The notes under the pieces: generated by a model
Seen by the model: the letters and a program-made list of their open reading frames with translations, nothing else
Databases searched by the model: none
Told to the model about the DNA's origin: nothing
Part shown: in pieces, positions 8,361 through 18,021 of the stretch
How the letters are laid out: each line of letters begins with the position of its first letter
How positions within the stretch are numbered: position 1 is the first letter of the stretch
From: Eubacterium sp.
Lineage (GTDB): Bacteria > Bacillota > Clostridia > Oscillospirales > Acutalibacteraceae
DNA length: 32,068 bases
Direction of reading: 5' to 3'
NCBI GenBank assembly: GCA_022772725.1
Contig: JALEZT010000015.1
Location: 1-32,068, forward strand
Translations under genes and position numbers: made by a program

Positions 8361-9893
8361 CTATACCTCCGACTGCCAATATTTTCGATCAAGGCTTCTG
8401 TACTGAATAGCCCTTGCAACATGGCGCGTTTCTATATTTTCACAGCCGTCTAAATCGGCAATTGTTCTTGAAATTCTTAAAATTTTATCATAGGCACGGG
8501 CTGAAAGTCCAAGCCTTTCAAAGCTCATACGAAGCAAATCGGAAGCCTCGTCGGACAGAATGCAATATTCCTTTGTCATTGCAGGGCTCATTTTTGCATT
8601 GCAGGTTACGCCCGTTCCCTCAAATCTTTTGCGCTGAATTTCACGGGCCTTATTAACTCTTTCCCTTATCTGCGCAGAGGATTCCTCCTTTTCCCTTGAA
8701 GCAAGACGGTCATATTCAACAGGCTCAACCTCAATATGTATATCAATTCTGTCTAAAATAGGACCGCTGATTTTATCACGGTATCTCTTTTTAGCGGCAT
8801 CCGTGCAGGTACATTCCCTTGACGGATGACCGTAATAACCGCACGGGCAGGGATTCATTGCCGCAACAATCATTAAATTTGACGGATATGAAACGGTGCC
8901 GTTACTGCGCGATATTGTTATTTTTCCGTCCTCAAGCGGCTGGCGGAGTGATTCCTTTGAGCGTCTGTCAAACTCGGGAAATTCATCCATAAACATAACG
9001 CCGTTGTGCGCAAGGCTGATTTCGCCGGGGCGCAGGTTTGCTCCGCCGCCCGTTAAGCCTGCTGCTGAAACCGTGTGGTGCGGACTTCGAAACGGTCGCT
9101 TCGTTATAAGCTGAACATTATCGGGAAGCTCGCCCGCTATTGAATAAATTTTTGTTGTTTCAAGCTCCTCTTCAAAGCTCATCTCCGGCAAAATTGACGG
9201 AAGCCTTTTTGCAAGCATAGACTTTCCTGTTCCGGGAGGGCCGACCATTATGCAATTGTGGCCGCCTGCCGCCGCAATTTCAAGGGCATATTTTGCATCC
9301 TCCTGCCCCTTAACATCTGCAAAATCAAGCGTTTCATTTTCTGTTTCAAGAAGCTGTGCAGGAGTGTAGCACGGCTCAATAAGCTCCTCGCCGCTTAAAT
9401 GCTTTATAACCTCTTTTATATGCTTAACGGGGAAAACATCAATTCCGTTAACAACGCTTGCCTCCGTTTTGTTATCAAACGGAACAAAGGCGGCGGGTAT
9501 TCCCTCCTCCTTCGCCTTTAAAAGCATAGGCAAAACACCGTTGCACCTTCTTATTTCTCCGTCCAGCGAAAGCTCACCGACGAAGGCATAATTTTCTAAA
9601 TCCCCTGCAATCTGCGAGGAAGCCTTTAACACGGCAATAAGGATGGGCAAATCATAAACAGAGCCCTCTTTTTTGATATCGGCAGGAGCAATATTAACCG
9701 TTATACGCGAAACGGGATAATCATAAGAGCAGTTTTTTATACTTGCCCTAACTCTTTCCCTGCTTTCCTTAACTGCCGCATCGGGCAGACCGACAATATC
9801 AAACCGGGGCAAGCCCTTGCTTAAATCCGCCTCAATAACAACGCTGAAAGCCTCCATTCCGAAAACTCCGAGGCTTTTTGCCTTTGCAAACAT
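8361..9893 (-). CDS. comM: ComM/YifB family AAA+ ATPase (Mg-chelatase-like)
   Basis: The 510-residue protein matches the ComM family length. An N-terminal ChlI-like fold (about residues 20-140) is followed by an AAA+ module with Walker A GPPGTGKS at 218-225, Walker B VMFMDE at 299-304, and the family motif RPFRSPHHTVS around 266-276. A CPCGYYGHPSREC segment and a C-terminal helical lid complete it. ComM is a hexameric helicase that extends branch migration of recombination intermediates during natural transformation; in non-competent bacteria its role is less clear. The ATG at 9893 is preferred because AGGTGA lies just upstream, in place of an in-frame TTG 15 nt earlier. A strong promoter precedes it, and the LUD gene follows in the same operon. 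Confidence 0.93.
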   Translation of the reverse strand: MFAKAKSLGVFGMEAFSVVIEADLSKGLPRFDIVGLPDAAVKESRERVRASIKNCSYDYPVSRITVNIAPADIKKEGSVYDLPILIAVLKASSQIAGDLENYAFVGELSLDGEIRRCNGVLPMLLKAKEEGIPAAFVPFDNKTEASVVNGIDVFPVKHIKEVIKHLSGEELIEPCYTPAQLLETENETLDFADVKGQEDAKYALEIAAAGGHNCIMVGPPGTGKSMLAKRLPSILPEMSFEEELETTKIYSIAGELPDNVQLITKRPFRSPHHTVSAAGLTGGGANLRPGEISLAHNGVMFMDEFPEFDRRSKESLRQPLEDGKITISRSNGTVSYPSNLMIVAAMNPCPCGYYGHPSRECTCTDAAKKRYRDKISGPILDRIDIHIEVEPVEYDRLASREKEESSAQIRERVNKAREIQRKRFEGTGVTCNAKMSPAMTKEYCILSDEASDLLRMSFERLGLSARAYDKILRISRTIADLDGCENIETRHVARAIQYRSLDRKYWQSEV

Positions 9894-9921
9894 AATTTCA
9901 CCTGCCAATCAAGATAGCTTT

Positions 9922-9950
9922 ATTATACTCAATAATTTTTAAGTGTGCAA
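9922..9950 (-). promoter_or_regulatory. promoter of the comM operon
   Basis: Reading the reverse strand, TTGCAC (9950-9945), a 17-nt spacer and a consensus TATAAT (9927-9922) lie about 29 nt before the ATG at 9893. Confidence 0.8.
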
Positions 9951-9981
9951 TAATATTCACGAATTTAAGAATAAAAATAAT

Positions 9982-10020
9982 GCTCCGCAGAAAGCCTTAA
10001 ACCTCTGCGGAGCTGTTTTT
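9982..10020. terminator. terminator after the pgcA operon
   Basis: A 10-bp stem GCTCCGCAGA / TCTGCGGAGC with a 12-nt loop has T-rich flanks on both strands. By position it ends the reverse-strand mutase/small-peptide transcript just upstream of the comM promoter. Confidence 0.8.
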
Positions 10021-10022
10021 AT

Positions 10023-10121
10023 TTATTGAAATATAGCCCAAAGGCCTACTCCGAGGCCGCTTCCCGCCATTAAAACAGCAAGCACGATAGCCGTTACCTT
10101 AACCCAAGTTCTGTTATACAT
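10023..10121 (-). CDS. 32-residue single-helix membrane peptide
   Basis: An ATG at 10121 opens a 33-codon frame directly after the mutase stop codon. GGAGG within the last codons of the mutase gene acts as its ribosome-binding site. The peptide has the N-terminus MYNRTWVKV followed by one hydrophobic, Gly-rich helix that runs to the end, with basic residues before the helix, so an N-in orientation is expected. A terminator follows within a few nucleotides of the stop, which supports it as a real last gene. Small membrane peptides of this form occur in Firmicutes, but I cannot name the family or its partner. Confidence 0.6.
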   Translation of the reverse strand: MYNRTWVKVTAIVLAVLMAGSGLGVGLWAIFQ

Positions 10122-10123
10122 CC

Positions 10124-11842
10124 TTAAACCTCCATAAACGCATCAGCCTGTTCGGTCAGCCTTTCGGCAAGCTCCTGCGAAGCCGCTTTACTGCTTCCGA
10201 TAGCCGTTATATACGCCTTGATTTTCGGTTCTGTTCCGCTTGGACGAACGATTATTCCGTTGCCCTTATCGGTTTTATAAGCAAGAACATTTGATTTGGG
10301 CAAATCAATTTTGCTTTCTGTTGCATCATCAAGATTATAGGCAACGCTCTTTTTGTAATCGCCGATATAAACAACCCTTTCGCCTGCAAGCTCCTTGGGC
10401 GGATTTTCGCGCAAAGAGGTCATAATTTTATCCATCCTTGCCATTCCTGCTTCGCCCTCAAACTGATAGCTCTTAACCTGATTGCAATAATAGCCGAACT
10501 CATCATAAATATCATTCATAACATCAACAAGCGTTTTGCCCTGCATTTTATAATAAGCCGCCATTTCGCAGATAAGCATTGAGCCGACTACCGCGTCCTT
10601 ATCTCTTGCGTGGGTGCCTGCAAGATAACCGTAGGACTCCTCAAAGCCCATAACAAAATCATCTGCTCTGCCCTCTTTTTCAAGATTTGTGATAAGCTCG
10701 CCGATATACTTAAAGCCTGTTAAAAGGTTTTTAAAGGTGCAATTATATTTTTTTGCAATTGCTTCTGCAAGGTCTGTTGAAACAAAGGATTTAACGGCAA
10801 CGGAATTTGCCGAAAGAGAGCCGTTTGCCTTCTTTTGAGAAAGAAGATAATTAAGAAGCATTGCTCCAACTTCGTTTCCGCTCATTAAAACATATTCGCC
10901 GTTTGCTCCCGGAACCGCTATTCCCACTCTGTCGCAATCAGGGTCTGTTGCAAGAAGAATATCTGCTTTGATATCCTTTGTCATTTCAAGCGCACATTCA
11001 AACGCCTGCTTAATTTCGGGATTCGGGAACGGGCAGGTTGGGAAATTACCGTCCGGAAGCTCCTGCTGAGGAACAACATAAACATTTTTAATGCCTATTC
11101 TGCTCAAAATTTTTCTTACAGGCTTATTTCCCGTTCCGTTAAGCGGAGTATAAATAACCTTTAAATCCGCCTCGGCACAGGCTTTTTTATTTATGCACTG
11201 CTTTTCAACCTCATCAAGAAAGCTTTCGATAACCTCCTCGCCCATATACTCAATAAGTCCCTTTTCAACAGCTTCATCGAAGTCCATTGATTTTATACCC
11301 GTGAAATAATCAACCTTTTGAATATAGCCGTAGGTTTCCTCTGCCTCATCATCAGTCATTTGATAGCCGTTTGAATCATAGCATTTATAGCCGTTATACT
11401 TACCCGGATTATGAGAAGCGGTTAAAATGATACCGCCCGAGGTTTTAAATTTTCTGATTGCATAGGAAAGGCACGGAGTTGGTTGAAGCTCATTGAAAAG
11501 ATAAACCTTAACTCCGTTTGCGGCAAGAGTTTTTGCCGATTCAATTGAAAAATAATCGCTTTTTATTCTTGAATCATAGCCGATAGCACAGCTTGGATTT
11601 TCAAAATGAGCATTAAGAAAATCCGCAAGTCCCTGCGTTGCGCGGCAAACGGTGTAAACATTCATTCTGTTTGTGCCGGCGCCGATAACGCCTCTTAAAC
11701 CTGCCGTGCCGAATTCAAGGCTTCTGTAAAACCTATCCGATATTTCCTCTGCGTTTCCTTTTATGCTTTCAAGCTCTGCCTTTAAATCGGGATCTGCCGA
11801 AGCCTTTGAAAGCCACTCTTCATAAAGAGAATTTATATTCAT
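10124..11842 (-). CDS. pgcA: alpha-D-phosphohexomutase (phosphoglucomutase/phosphomannomutase)
   Basis: The 572-residue protein has all four phosphohexomutase domains. The catalytic phosphoserine is Ser143 in TASHNPGKYNGYK. The metal loop is DPDCDR (Asp300, Asp302, Asp304). The sugar-binding loop is GFEESYGYL, and the phosphate-binding loop near the C-terminus is RPSGTEPK. It interconverts hexose 1- and 6-phosphates via a bisphosphate intermediate and feeds glycogen, cell-envelope sugar and galactose pathways. Length and motifs match the Firmicutes PgcA class (about 570-580 residues). The start follows AAAGGAGA. A consensus promoter lies upstream, and a 32-residue membrane peptide gene follows in the same transcript. 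The sugar preference (glucose or mannose) is not decided by the motifs. Confidence 0.93.
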   Translation of the reverse strand: MNINSLYEEWLSKASADPDLKAELESIKGNAEEISDRFYRSLEFGTAGLRGVIGAGTNRMNVYTVCRATQGLADFLNAHFENPSCAIGYDSRIKSDYFSIESAKTLAANGVKVYLFNELQPTPCLSYAIRKFKTSGGIILTASHNPGKYNGYKCYDSNGYQMTDDEAEETYGYIQKVDYFTGIKSMDFDEAVEKGLIEYMGEEVIESFLDEVEKQCINKKACAEADLKVIYTPLNGTGNKPVRKILSRIGIKNVYVVPQQELPDGNFPTCPFPNPEIKQAFECALEMTKDIKADILLATDPDCDRVGIAVPGANGEYVLMSGNEVGAMLLNYLLSQKKANGSLSANSVAVKSFVSTDLAEAIAKKYNCTFKNLLTGFKYIGELITNLEKEGRADDFVMGFEESYGYLAGTHARDKDAVVGSMLICEMAAYYKMQGKTLVDVMNDIYDEFGYYCNQVKSYQFEGEAGMARMDKIMTSLRENPPKELAGERVVYIGDYKKSVAYNLDDATESKIDLPKSNVLAYKTDKGNGIIVRPSGTEPKIKAYITAIGSSKAASQELAERLTEQADAFMEV

Positions 11843-11884
11843 AAAAGCATCTCCTTTGATTCTTCTTACATTTAAATTACCTAT

Positions 11885-11913
11885 ATTTTAATATTATTAA
11901 AAAGCGTTGTCAA
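11885..11913 (-). promoter_or_regulatory. promoter of the phospho-sugar mutase operon
   Basis: On the reverse strand a consensus TTGACA (11913-11908), a 17-nt spacer and TAAAAT (11890-11885) precede the ATG at 11842 by about 43 nt. Confidence 0.85.
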
Positions 11914-12101
11914 TATAACATAAATATTTAAAGGATATTTTTTCCTCATAATATCGTCGAAAAAAATTGACCGTTTTGGATTTTTATCGTTATTTCACAA
12001 AAATCTTCGTTATTCTTTTATTTTTTTATACAAAAGTATAGATTTATAAATAATTTTATGTTAAAATGAGATGTCTAACTATCATTTTGAGGGGGTAAAA
12101 T
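11914..12101. other. AT-rich upstream region of the hydrogenase operon
   Basis: This stretch must carry the hydCBA promoter. A TTGACC hexamer at 11967 and a TAAAAT at 12062 are visible, but neither has a good partner at 16-18 nt, and no convincing Rex-type operator was found. The GAGGGGG ribosome-binding site lies just before 12102. No ORF is present. Confidence 0.4.
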
Positions 12102-12610
12102 ATGGACAATTTATTATTTGACGAAACCCGCGAGCAAAGAGAGGCTTTGCAGGCGGTTTTTGAAAAGTACAAGGATGTTCCCGGCAGACTTATGCCCGTT
12201 TTGCAGGAGGCGCAGGGAATTTACGGATATCTTCCCTATGAGGTTCAGCAAAGAATCGCACAGGCACTTGATATTTCAATTTCCGAGGTTTACGGAGTTG
12301 CAACCTTTTACAGCCAGTTCAACCTGACTCCAAAGGGAAAGCACAGAATTTCGGTTTGTCTCGGAACTGCCTGCTATGTTAAGGGCGCGGATAAAATTCT
12401 TGCAAAGATAGAAGAACGCCTTGGCATTAAAAACGGCGAATGTACGCCCGACAGGCTTTTCAGCATTGATTCCTGCCGTTGCATAGGCGCGTGCGGACTT
12501 GCTCCGGTTATGATGATTGATGATGAGGTTTACGGTAATCTTACCGAAGAAAAGGTTGACGCCATTCTTGAAAGCTACATAAAAACCGACGACGGAGAGG
12601 AGCAGAAATA

Positions 12611-12611
<1 letters not shown>
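12102..12611 (+). CDS. hydC: NuoE-like [2Fe-2S] subunit of a trimeric [FeFe] hydrogenase
   Basis: The 169-residue protein has the NuoE/HydC thioredoxin-like ferredoxin fold. The [2Fe-2S] ligands are Cys86, Cys91, Cys127 and Cys131 (CLGTAC and CIGAC), after the helical PVLQEAQGIYGYLP region and SEVYGVATFY motif. In bifurcating hydrogenases this subunit docks on the NuoF-like flavin subunit. It is first of three genes; its stop overlaps the next start by one nucleotide (TAATG), which implies translational coupling. The start follows a strong GAGGGGG. The same fold serves in NADH dehydrogenase, but the presence of hydA two genes downstream settles the assignment to a hydrogenase. Confidence 0.94.
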
Positions 12612-14503
<1,892 letters not shown>

Positions 14504-14518
14504 GGAGGGAAGCGAAAT

Positions 14519-16234
14519 ATGGTTACACTTAAAATTAACGGTATTCCCGTTCAGGCGGAAGAAGGCACAACTATTATTGAAGCGGCAAGGCTTGCCGGAA
14601 TAGACATTCCCTCTCTCTGCTATCTTAAAGATATAAACTGCATCGGCGCGTGCCGAGTTTGCGTTGTTGAGGTTAAGGGCGCAAGAAGCCTTGTTGCCTC
14701 CTGCGTTCACCCCGTTGAAGAGGGACTTGAAGTTTGGACAAACACACCGAAGGTTCGCCAGTCAAGGCAAACAACTCTTGAGCTTTTGCTTTCGGAGCAC
14801 CACAAAAAATGCCTTTCCTGCGTTCGTTCAAGCAGATGCGAGCTTCAAAAGCTTTGCAAGGACTACGGTGTTGACGAGGACCGCTTCCCCGACACAGATA
14901 CTCTTCAAGAGGTTGACCTTTCCTCCTCTTATCTTGTTAGAGACAACAATAAATGTATTCACTGTATGCGTTGCACGGCGGCGTGCAAAAATCAAACAAT
15001 AGGCGTTATCGGCCCAAGAAGAAGAGGCCACAACAAAACCATCGGCTGTGCATTTGATATGCCGCTTCAGGAAACAGCGTGTGTTGGCTGCGGTCAGTGC
15101 GTTGTTGCCTGCCCCGTTGGTGCGCTTTATGAAAAGAGCGCAATACCTGCCGTTTGGGAGGCAATTGCAGACCCAAGCAAACAGGTTGTTTTCTTTACCG
15201 CGCCTGCAATTCGCGCAACGCTCGGCGAGGAATTTGACCTGCCGATAGGAACAAATGTTGAAAAGAAGCTTCCTGCGGCAATAAGAAGGCTTGGCGCAGA
15301 CGCCGCATTTGATATGGATGTTACCGCCGATTTAACTATTCTTGAAGAAGCAAACGAGCTTGTTAACAGAATTAAATATCACAAGCCGCTTCCTATGTTT
15401 ACCTCCTGCTGTCCCGGCTGGGTTAAGTTTGCAGAGCACAATTTCCCGAATATGCTTGCTCATCTTTCAACCTGCAAATCTCCTCAGCAGATGTTCGGTG
15501 CGCTTCTTAAAACATACTACTGCGAGAAAAACAATATTAATCCCGAGGATTTATTTGTTGTTTCCGTTATTCCCTGCACGGCAAAGAAATTTGAGCACAC
15601 GCGCGAGGAAATGGCAGGAGATGTTGATGTTGCATTAACAACCCGTGAGCTTGCGCAGATGATAAGCGGTGCGGCAATCAACTTTAATATGCTTCCCGAC
15701 GAGGAATTTGATTCTCCGTTTGATGTTGCTTCGGGCGCAGGCGTTATCTTCGGCGCAACGGGCGGTGTTATGGAGGCCGCATTAAGAACTGCGGCTAATA
15801 TTCTTGACGGCGAATTTTCACTTGTTGATTTCGGCGAGGTTAGAGGAATTAACGGTGTTAGAGAAGCAACATATAATGTTGCCGGAATGGAAATCAAGGT
15901 TGCCGCCGCAAGCGGACTTGCAGACGCAAGAAAGCTTTGCGAGCAGGTTGAAAACGGCACCTCGCCATATCACTTTATCGAGATTATGGCTTGCCCCGGC
16001 GGTTGCATTAACGGCGGCGGACAGCCCATTCAAAAAGACGCAACGCGCAATTCCGTTCCTATCAGAGAGCTTCGCGCAAAGGCACTTTATGATGAGGACG
16101 CTTCACTTGATTTAAGACGCTCACACGATTCGCCCGTTATAAAAACGCTTTATGACGAGTTCTTCGGCAGTCCTAACAGTGAAAAGGCACATCATATTTT
16201 GCATACAAAATACACACCGAGAAAATTATATTAA
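14519..16234 (+). CDS. hydA: [FeFe] hydrogenase catalytic subunit
   Basis: The 571-residue protein carries an N-terminal plant-type [2Fe-2S] domain (Cys34, Cys45, Cys48, Cys62) and a His94/Cys98/Cys101/Cys107 [4Fe-4S] site. Two ferredoxin clusters (Cys146/149/152/156 and Cys188/191/194/198) precede the H-cluster domain. H-cluster signatures are TSCCPGW (proton-relay Cys297, ligand Cys298), IPCTAKKFE (Cys353) and the CPGGCINGGGQP motif (Cys492, Cys496). The spacing matches clostridial CpI closely. L2 begins with Ile instead of the usual Met. With HydB and HydC it forms a soluble complex of the group A3 bifurcating type. AAGGAGGG precedes the ATG, and a strong terminator follows. The maturases HydE, HydF and HydG are not in this window. 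Confidence 0.96.
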   Translation: MVTLKINGIPVQAEEGTTIIEAARLAGIDIPSLCYLKDINCIGACRVCVVEVKGARSLVASCVHPVEEGLEVWTNTPKVRQSRQTTLELLLSEHHKKCLSCVRSSRCELQKLCKDYGVDEDRFPDTDTLQEVDLSSSYLVRDNNKCIHCMRCTAACKNQTIGVIGPRRRGHNKTIGCAFDMPLQETACVGCGQCVVACPVGALYEKSAIPAVWEAIADPSKQVVFFTAPAIRATLGEEFDLPIGTNVEKKLPAAIRRLGADAAFDMDVTADLTILEEANELVNRIKYHKPLPMFTSCCPGWVKFAEHNFPNMLAHLSTCKSPQQMFGALLKTYYCEKNNINPEDLFVVSVIPCTAKKFEHTREEMAGDVDVALTTRELAQMISGAAINFNMLPDEEFDSPFDVASGAGVIFGATGGVMEAALRTAANILDGEFSLVDFGEVRGINGVREATYNVAGMEIKVAAASGLADARKLCEQVENGTSPYHFIEIMACPGGCINGGGQPIQKDATRNSVPIRELRAKALYDEDASLDLRRSHDSPVIKTLYDEFFGSPNSEKAHHILHTKYTPRKLY

Positions 16235-16253
16235 TACATTTATACTACGGCTT

Positions 16254-16284
16254 ATCCCCGTGCATTTTGCACGGGGATTTTTTA
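16254..16284 (+). terminator. terminator of the hydrogenase operon
   Basis: An 11-bp perfect stem ATCCCCGTGCA / TGCACGGGGAT with a 3-nt loop is followed by a run of T. It isolates the hydrogenase operon from the phage-like genes. Confidence 0.9.
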
Positions 16285-16357
16285 TGCCCTTTTTAGGCTA
16301 TTGAAAAAAATTTTTTGGAAAACTTTTTGAAAATATAGTTGCTTCACGCTATTAAGG

Positions 16358-16409
16358 TGCGTTTTTCGGCTTTAAGGATGAAGAGGCCGACGCAACTGCA
16401 ACAGCCTCT
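16358..16409 (+). promoter_or_regulatory. structured leader upstream of the phage-like operon
   Basis: Between the hydrogenase terminator and the TerS start lie two mutually exclusive pairings. One is TGCG-(4-nt bulge)-TCGGC at 16358-16370 with GCCGACGCA at 16386-16394. The other is AGAGGC at 16382-16387 with GCCTCT at 16404-16409, ending 13 nt before the GGAGG ribosome-binding site at 16423. Upstream (16300-16335) is an A/T-tract region with a near-repeat of TTTTTGGAAAA; no clear -35/-10 pair was found. Function is not known. Confidence 0.4.
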
Positions 16410-16435
16410 ATCAATTGTAATCGGAGGAACAATCT

Positions 16436-16768
16436 TTGGGAAGAAAAAAGAAAACGGCAAAGGACGAGGTGCGCGAAGGCTTAAAGCGCCTTGCTTTCGG
16501 AGAAATACAGGACGCGGTGCTTCTTCTTTTTGCCGACGAAGAGGAAATCGAAAAAAGACTGCCTGAGCTTAATCTTTACAACATAAGCGAAATCAAGAGA
16601 CCCAAGGGCGGAGGAATGGAGATTAAGTTTTTTGACAGGATAAAGGCACTTGAAAAGCTGAGCGCGCTTGACTCGGAGCAAACGGCAGAGCCTCTTAATT
16701 TTTACAGGGCGTTAGAGGAAAGCGCAAAAAGCGTTAAATCTGTTTTTGAAGAGGATTTGAATGAATAG
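16436..16768 (+). CDS. probable phage terminase small subunit
   Basis: The 110-residue protein starts at a TTG 8 nt after GGAGG. It begins with a very basic segment (GRKKKTAKDE), then a charged helical protein including a KRLPELNLYNISEIKRP region. Position decides the call: it overlaps the large-terminase start by 8 nt and opens the head-gene order. Small terminase subunits bind the packaging-initiation site and form rings, but they diverge too fast for motif-based recognition. A typical helix-turn-helix is not obvious, and the protein is at the small end of the range, so DNA recognition might be relaxed, as in gene transfer agents (inference). Confidence 0.6.
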   Translation: MGRKKKTAKDEVREGLKRLAFGEIQDAVLLLFADEEEIEKRLPELNLYNISEIKRPKGGGMEIKFFDRIKALEKLSALDSEQTAEPLNFYRALEESAKSVKSVFEEDLNE

Positions 16769-18017
16769 CTTTGTTCCCTTTTCAAAAAAACAGCTCGCGG
16801 CTTTAACCTGGTGGTGTCCGCAAAGCCCTGCGCACAATAAAAACGGCATTATCTGCGACGGAGCGGTTCGTTCGGGCAAAACGCTTTGTATGAGCATTTC
16901 CTTTATCAGCTGGGCGTTTTACTGTTTCAGCGATACCTCCTTTGCCGTTTGCGGAAAAACCATCGCTTCACTGAGGCGAAACGTTATAACGCCGCTGATA
17001 CCGCAGCTGACTTCCCTTGGCTTCAAATGCGATTACAAAATAAGCCGGAATTATTTAGAGATTGAAAAGGGAGGATGCACAAACCGCTTTTACCTTTTCG
17101 GCGGAAGAGATGAATCCTCCGCATCTCTGATTCAGGGTATGACCCTGGGAGGAGTGCTTCTTGACGAGGTTGCGCTTATGCCCCGCTCCTTCGTTGAGCA
17201 GGCACTTGCAAGGTGTTCTCTTGAAAATTCAAAATTCTGGTTTAACTGCAACCCCGAGCATCCTTTTCATTGGTTTTACAGAGAATGGATACTTAAAAAA
17301 GAGCAGAAAAATATGCTTTATCTTCATTTTACAATGGACGATAATCCATCTCTTTCCGAGCAGGTGAAAAGCAGATACAGGCAGCTTTATTCGGGAGCAT
17401 TTTACGAACGCTTCATAGATGGGCGATGGGTTGCGGCAGACGGGCTTGTTTACCCGATGTTTAACGGGGAACGGCACATTAAAAAGAGCAACGGCGCATT
17501 TTCCTTATACTATTTATCCTGCGATTACGGAACCGTTAATCCCTTTTCGCTGGGACTGTGGGGAAAGGCGGAGGACGGCTGGTATCGAATTGACGAATAC
17601 TACCATTCAAGCAGAGACACGGGAGTTCAGCTTACCGACGAGGAATATTACGAGGAGCTTTGCAGGCTTGCGGGAAATCGCAAAATTGAAGCACTTGTTA
17701 TTGACCCCTCTGCCGCAAGCTTTATCGAAACTGTTAAGCGCAAGGGAAAATACAGGGTTATAAAGGCAGACAATGATGTTTTAAAGGGCATAAACCTTGT
17801 TTGCTCCGCGCTTAAAAACGAGGAGATATTCTTTTATCCCTGCTGCACCGATATTATCCGTGAATTTTCCGTTTACCGCTGGGATAACGGTATAAAAAAG
17901 GATGCGCCGCGCAAAGAAAACGATCACGCAATGGATGACCTGCGATATTTTACGGCAACCGTTTTATATGCCGAGGAGAGCGGCGCAGGCTACACCTTTG
18001 CAGTGGAAAGGAAGTGA
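16761..18017 (+). CDS. phage terminase large subunit
   Basis: The 418-residue protein has a complete packaging motor. Walker A is GAVRSGKT at 34-41, Walker B is GVLLDE with Asp135/Glu136, and the coupling motif is FNCNPEHP at 161-168. The C-terminal RNase H-like nuclease has three acidic positions: Asp255 in CDYGTVNP, Asp315 in VIDPSAAS, and Asp392 in HAMDDLRY. All catalytic residues appear intact. It pumps DNA into a prohead through the portal and cuts it. The layout is that of the PBSX/SPP1-like terminase_3/6 type. Intact ATPase and nuclease sites argue that the cluster still packages DNA. It overlaps the small-subunit gene and is followed 4 nt later by the portal start. Confidence 0.94.
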   Translation: MNSFVPFSKKQLAALTWWCPQSPAHNKNGIICDGAVRSGKTLCMSISFISWAFYCFSDTSFAVCGKTIASLRRNVITPLIPQLTSLGFKCDYKISRNYLEIEKGGCTNRFYLFGGRDESSASLIQGMTLGGVLLDEVALMPRSFVEQALARCSLENSKFWFNCNPEHPFHWFYREWILKKEQKNMLYLHFTMDDNPSLSEQVKSRYRQLYSGAFYERFIDGRWVAADGLVYPMFNGERHIKKSNGAFSLYYLSCDYGTVNPFSLGLWGKAEDGWYRIDEYYHSSRDTGVQLTDEEYYEELCRLAGNRKIEALVIDPSAASFIETVKRKGKYRVIKADNDVLKGINLVCSALKNEEIFFYPCCTDIIREFSVYRWDNGIKKDAPRKENDHAMDDLRYFTATVLYAEESGAGYTFAVERK

Positions 18018-18021
18018 AAAC

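Noticed and set aside
11914-12101. Possible Rex (redox) operator upstream of the hydrogenase operon
   Set aside because: Only partial TTAA-containing matches are present; no full TTGT...ACAA-type palindrome was found.
16339-16566. Open frame overlapping the TerS start in another frame
   Set aside because: It begins at a TTG without a ribosome-binding site and its Arg/Lys-rich product looks like an out-of-frame reading of the TerS gene.
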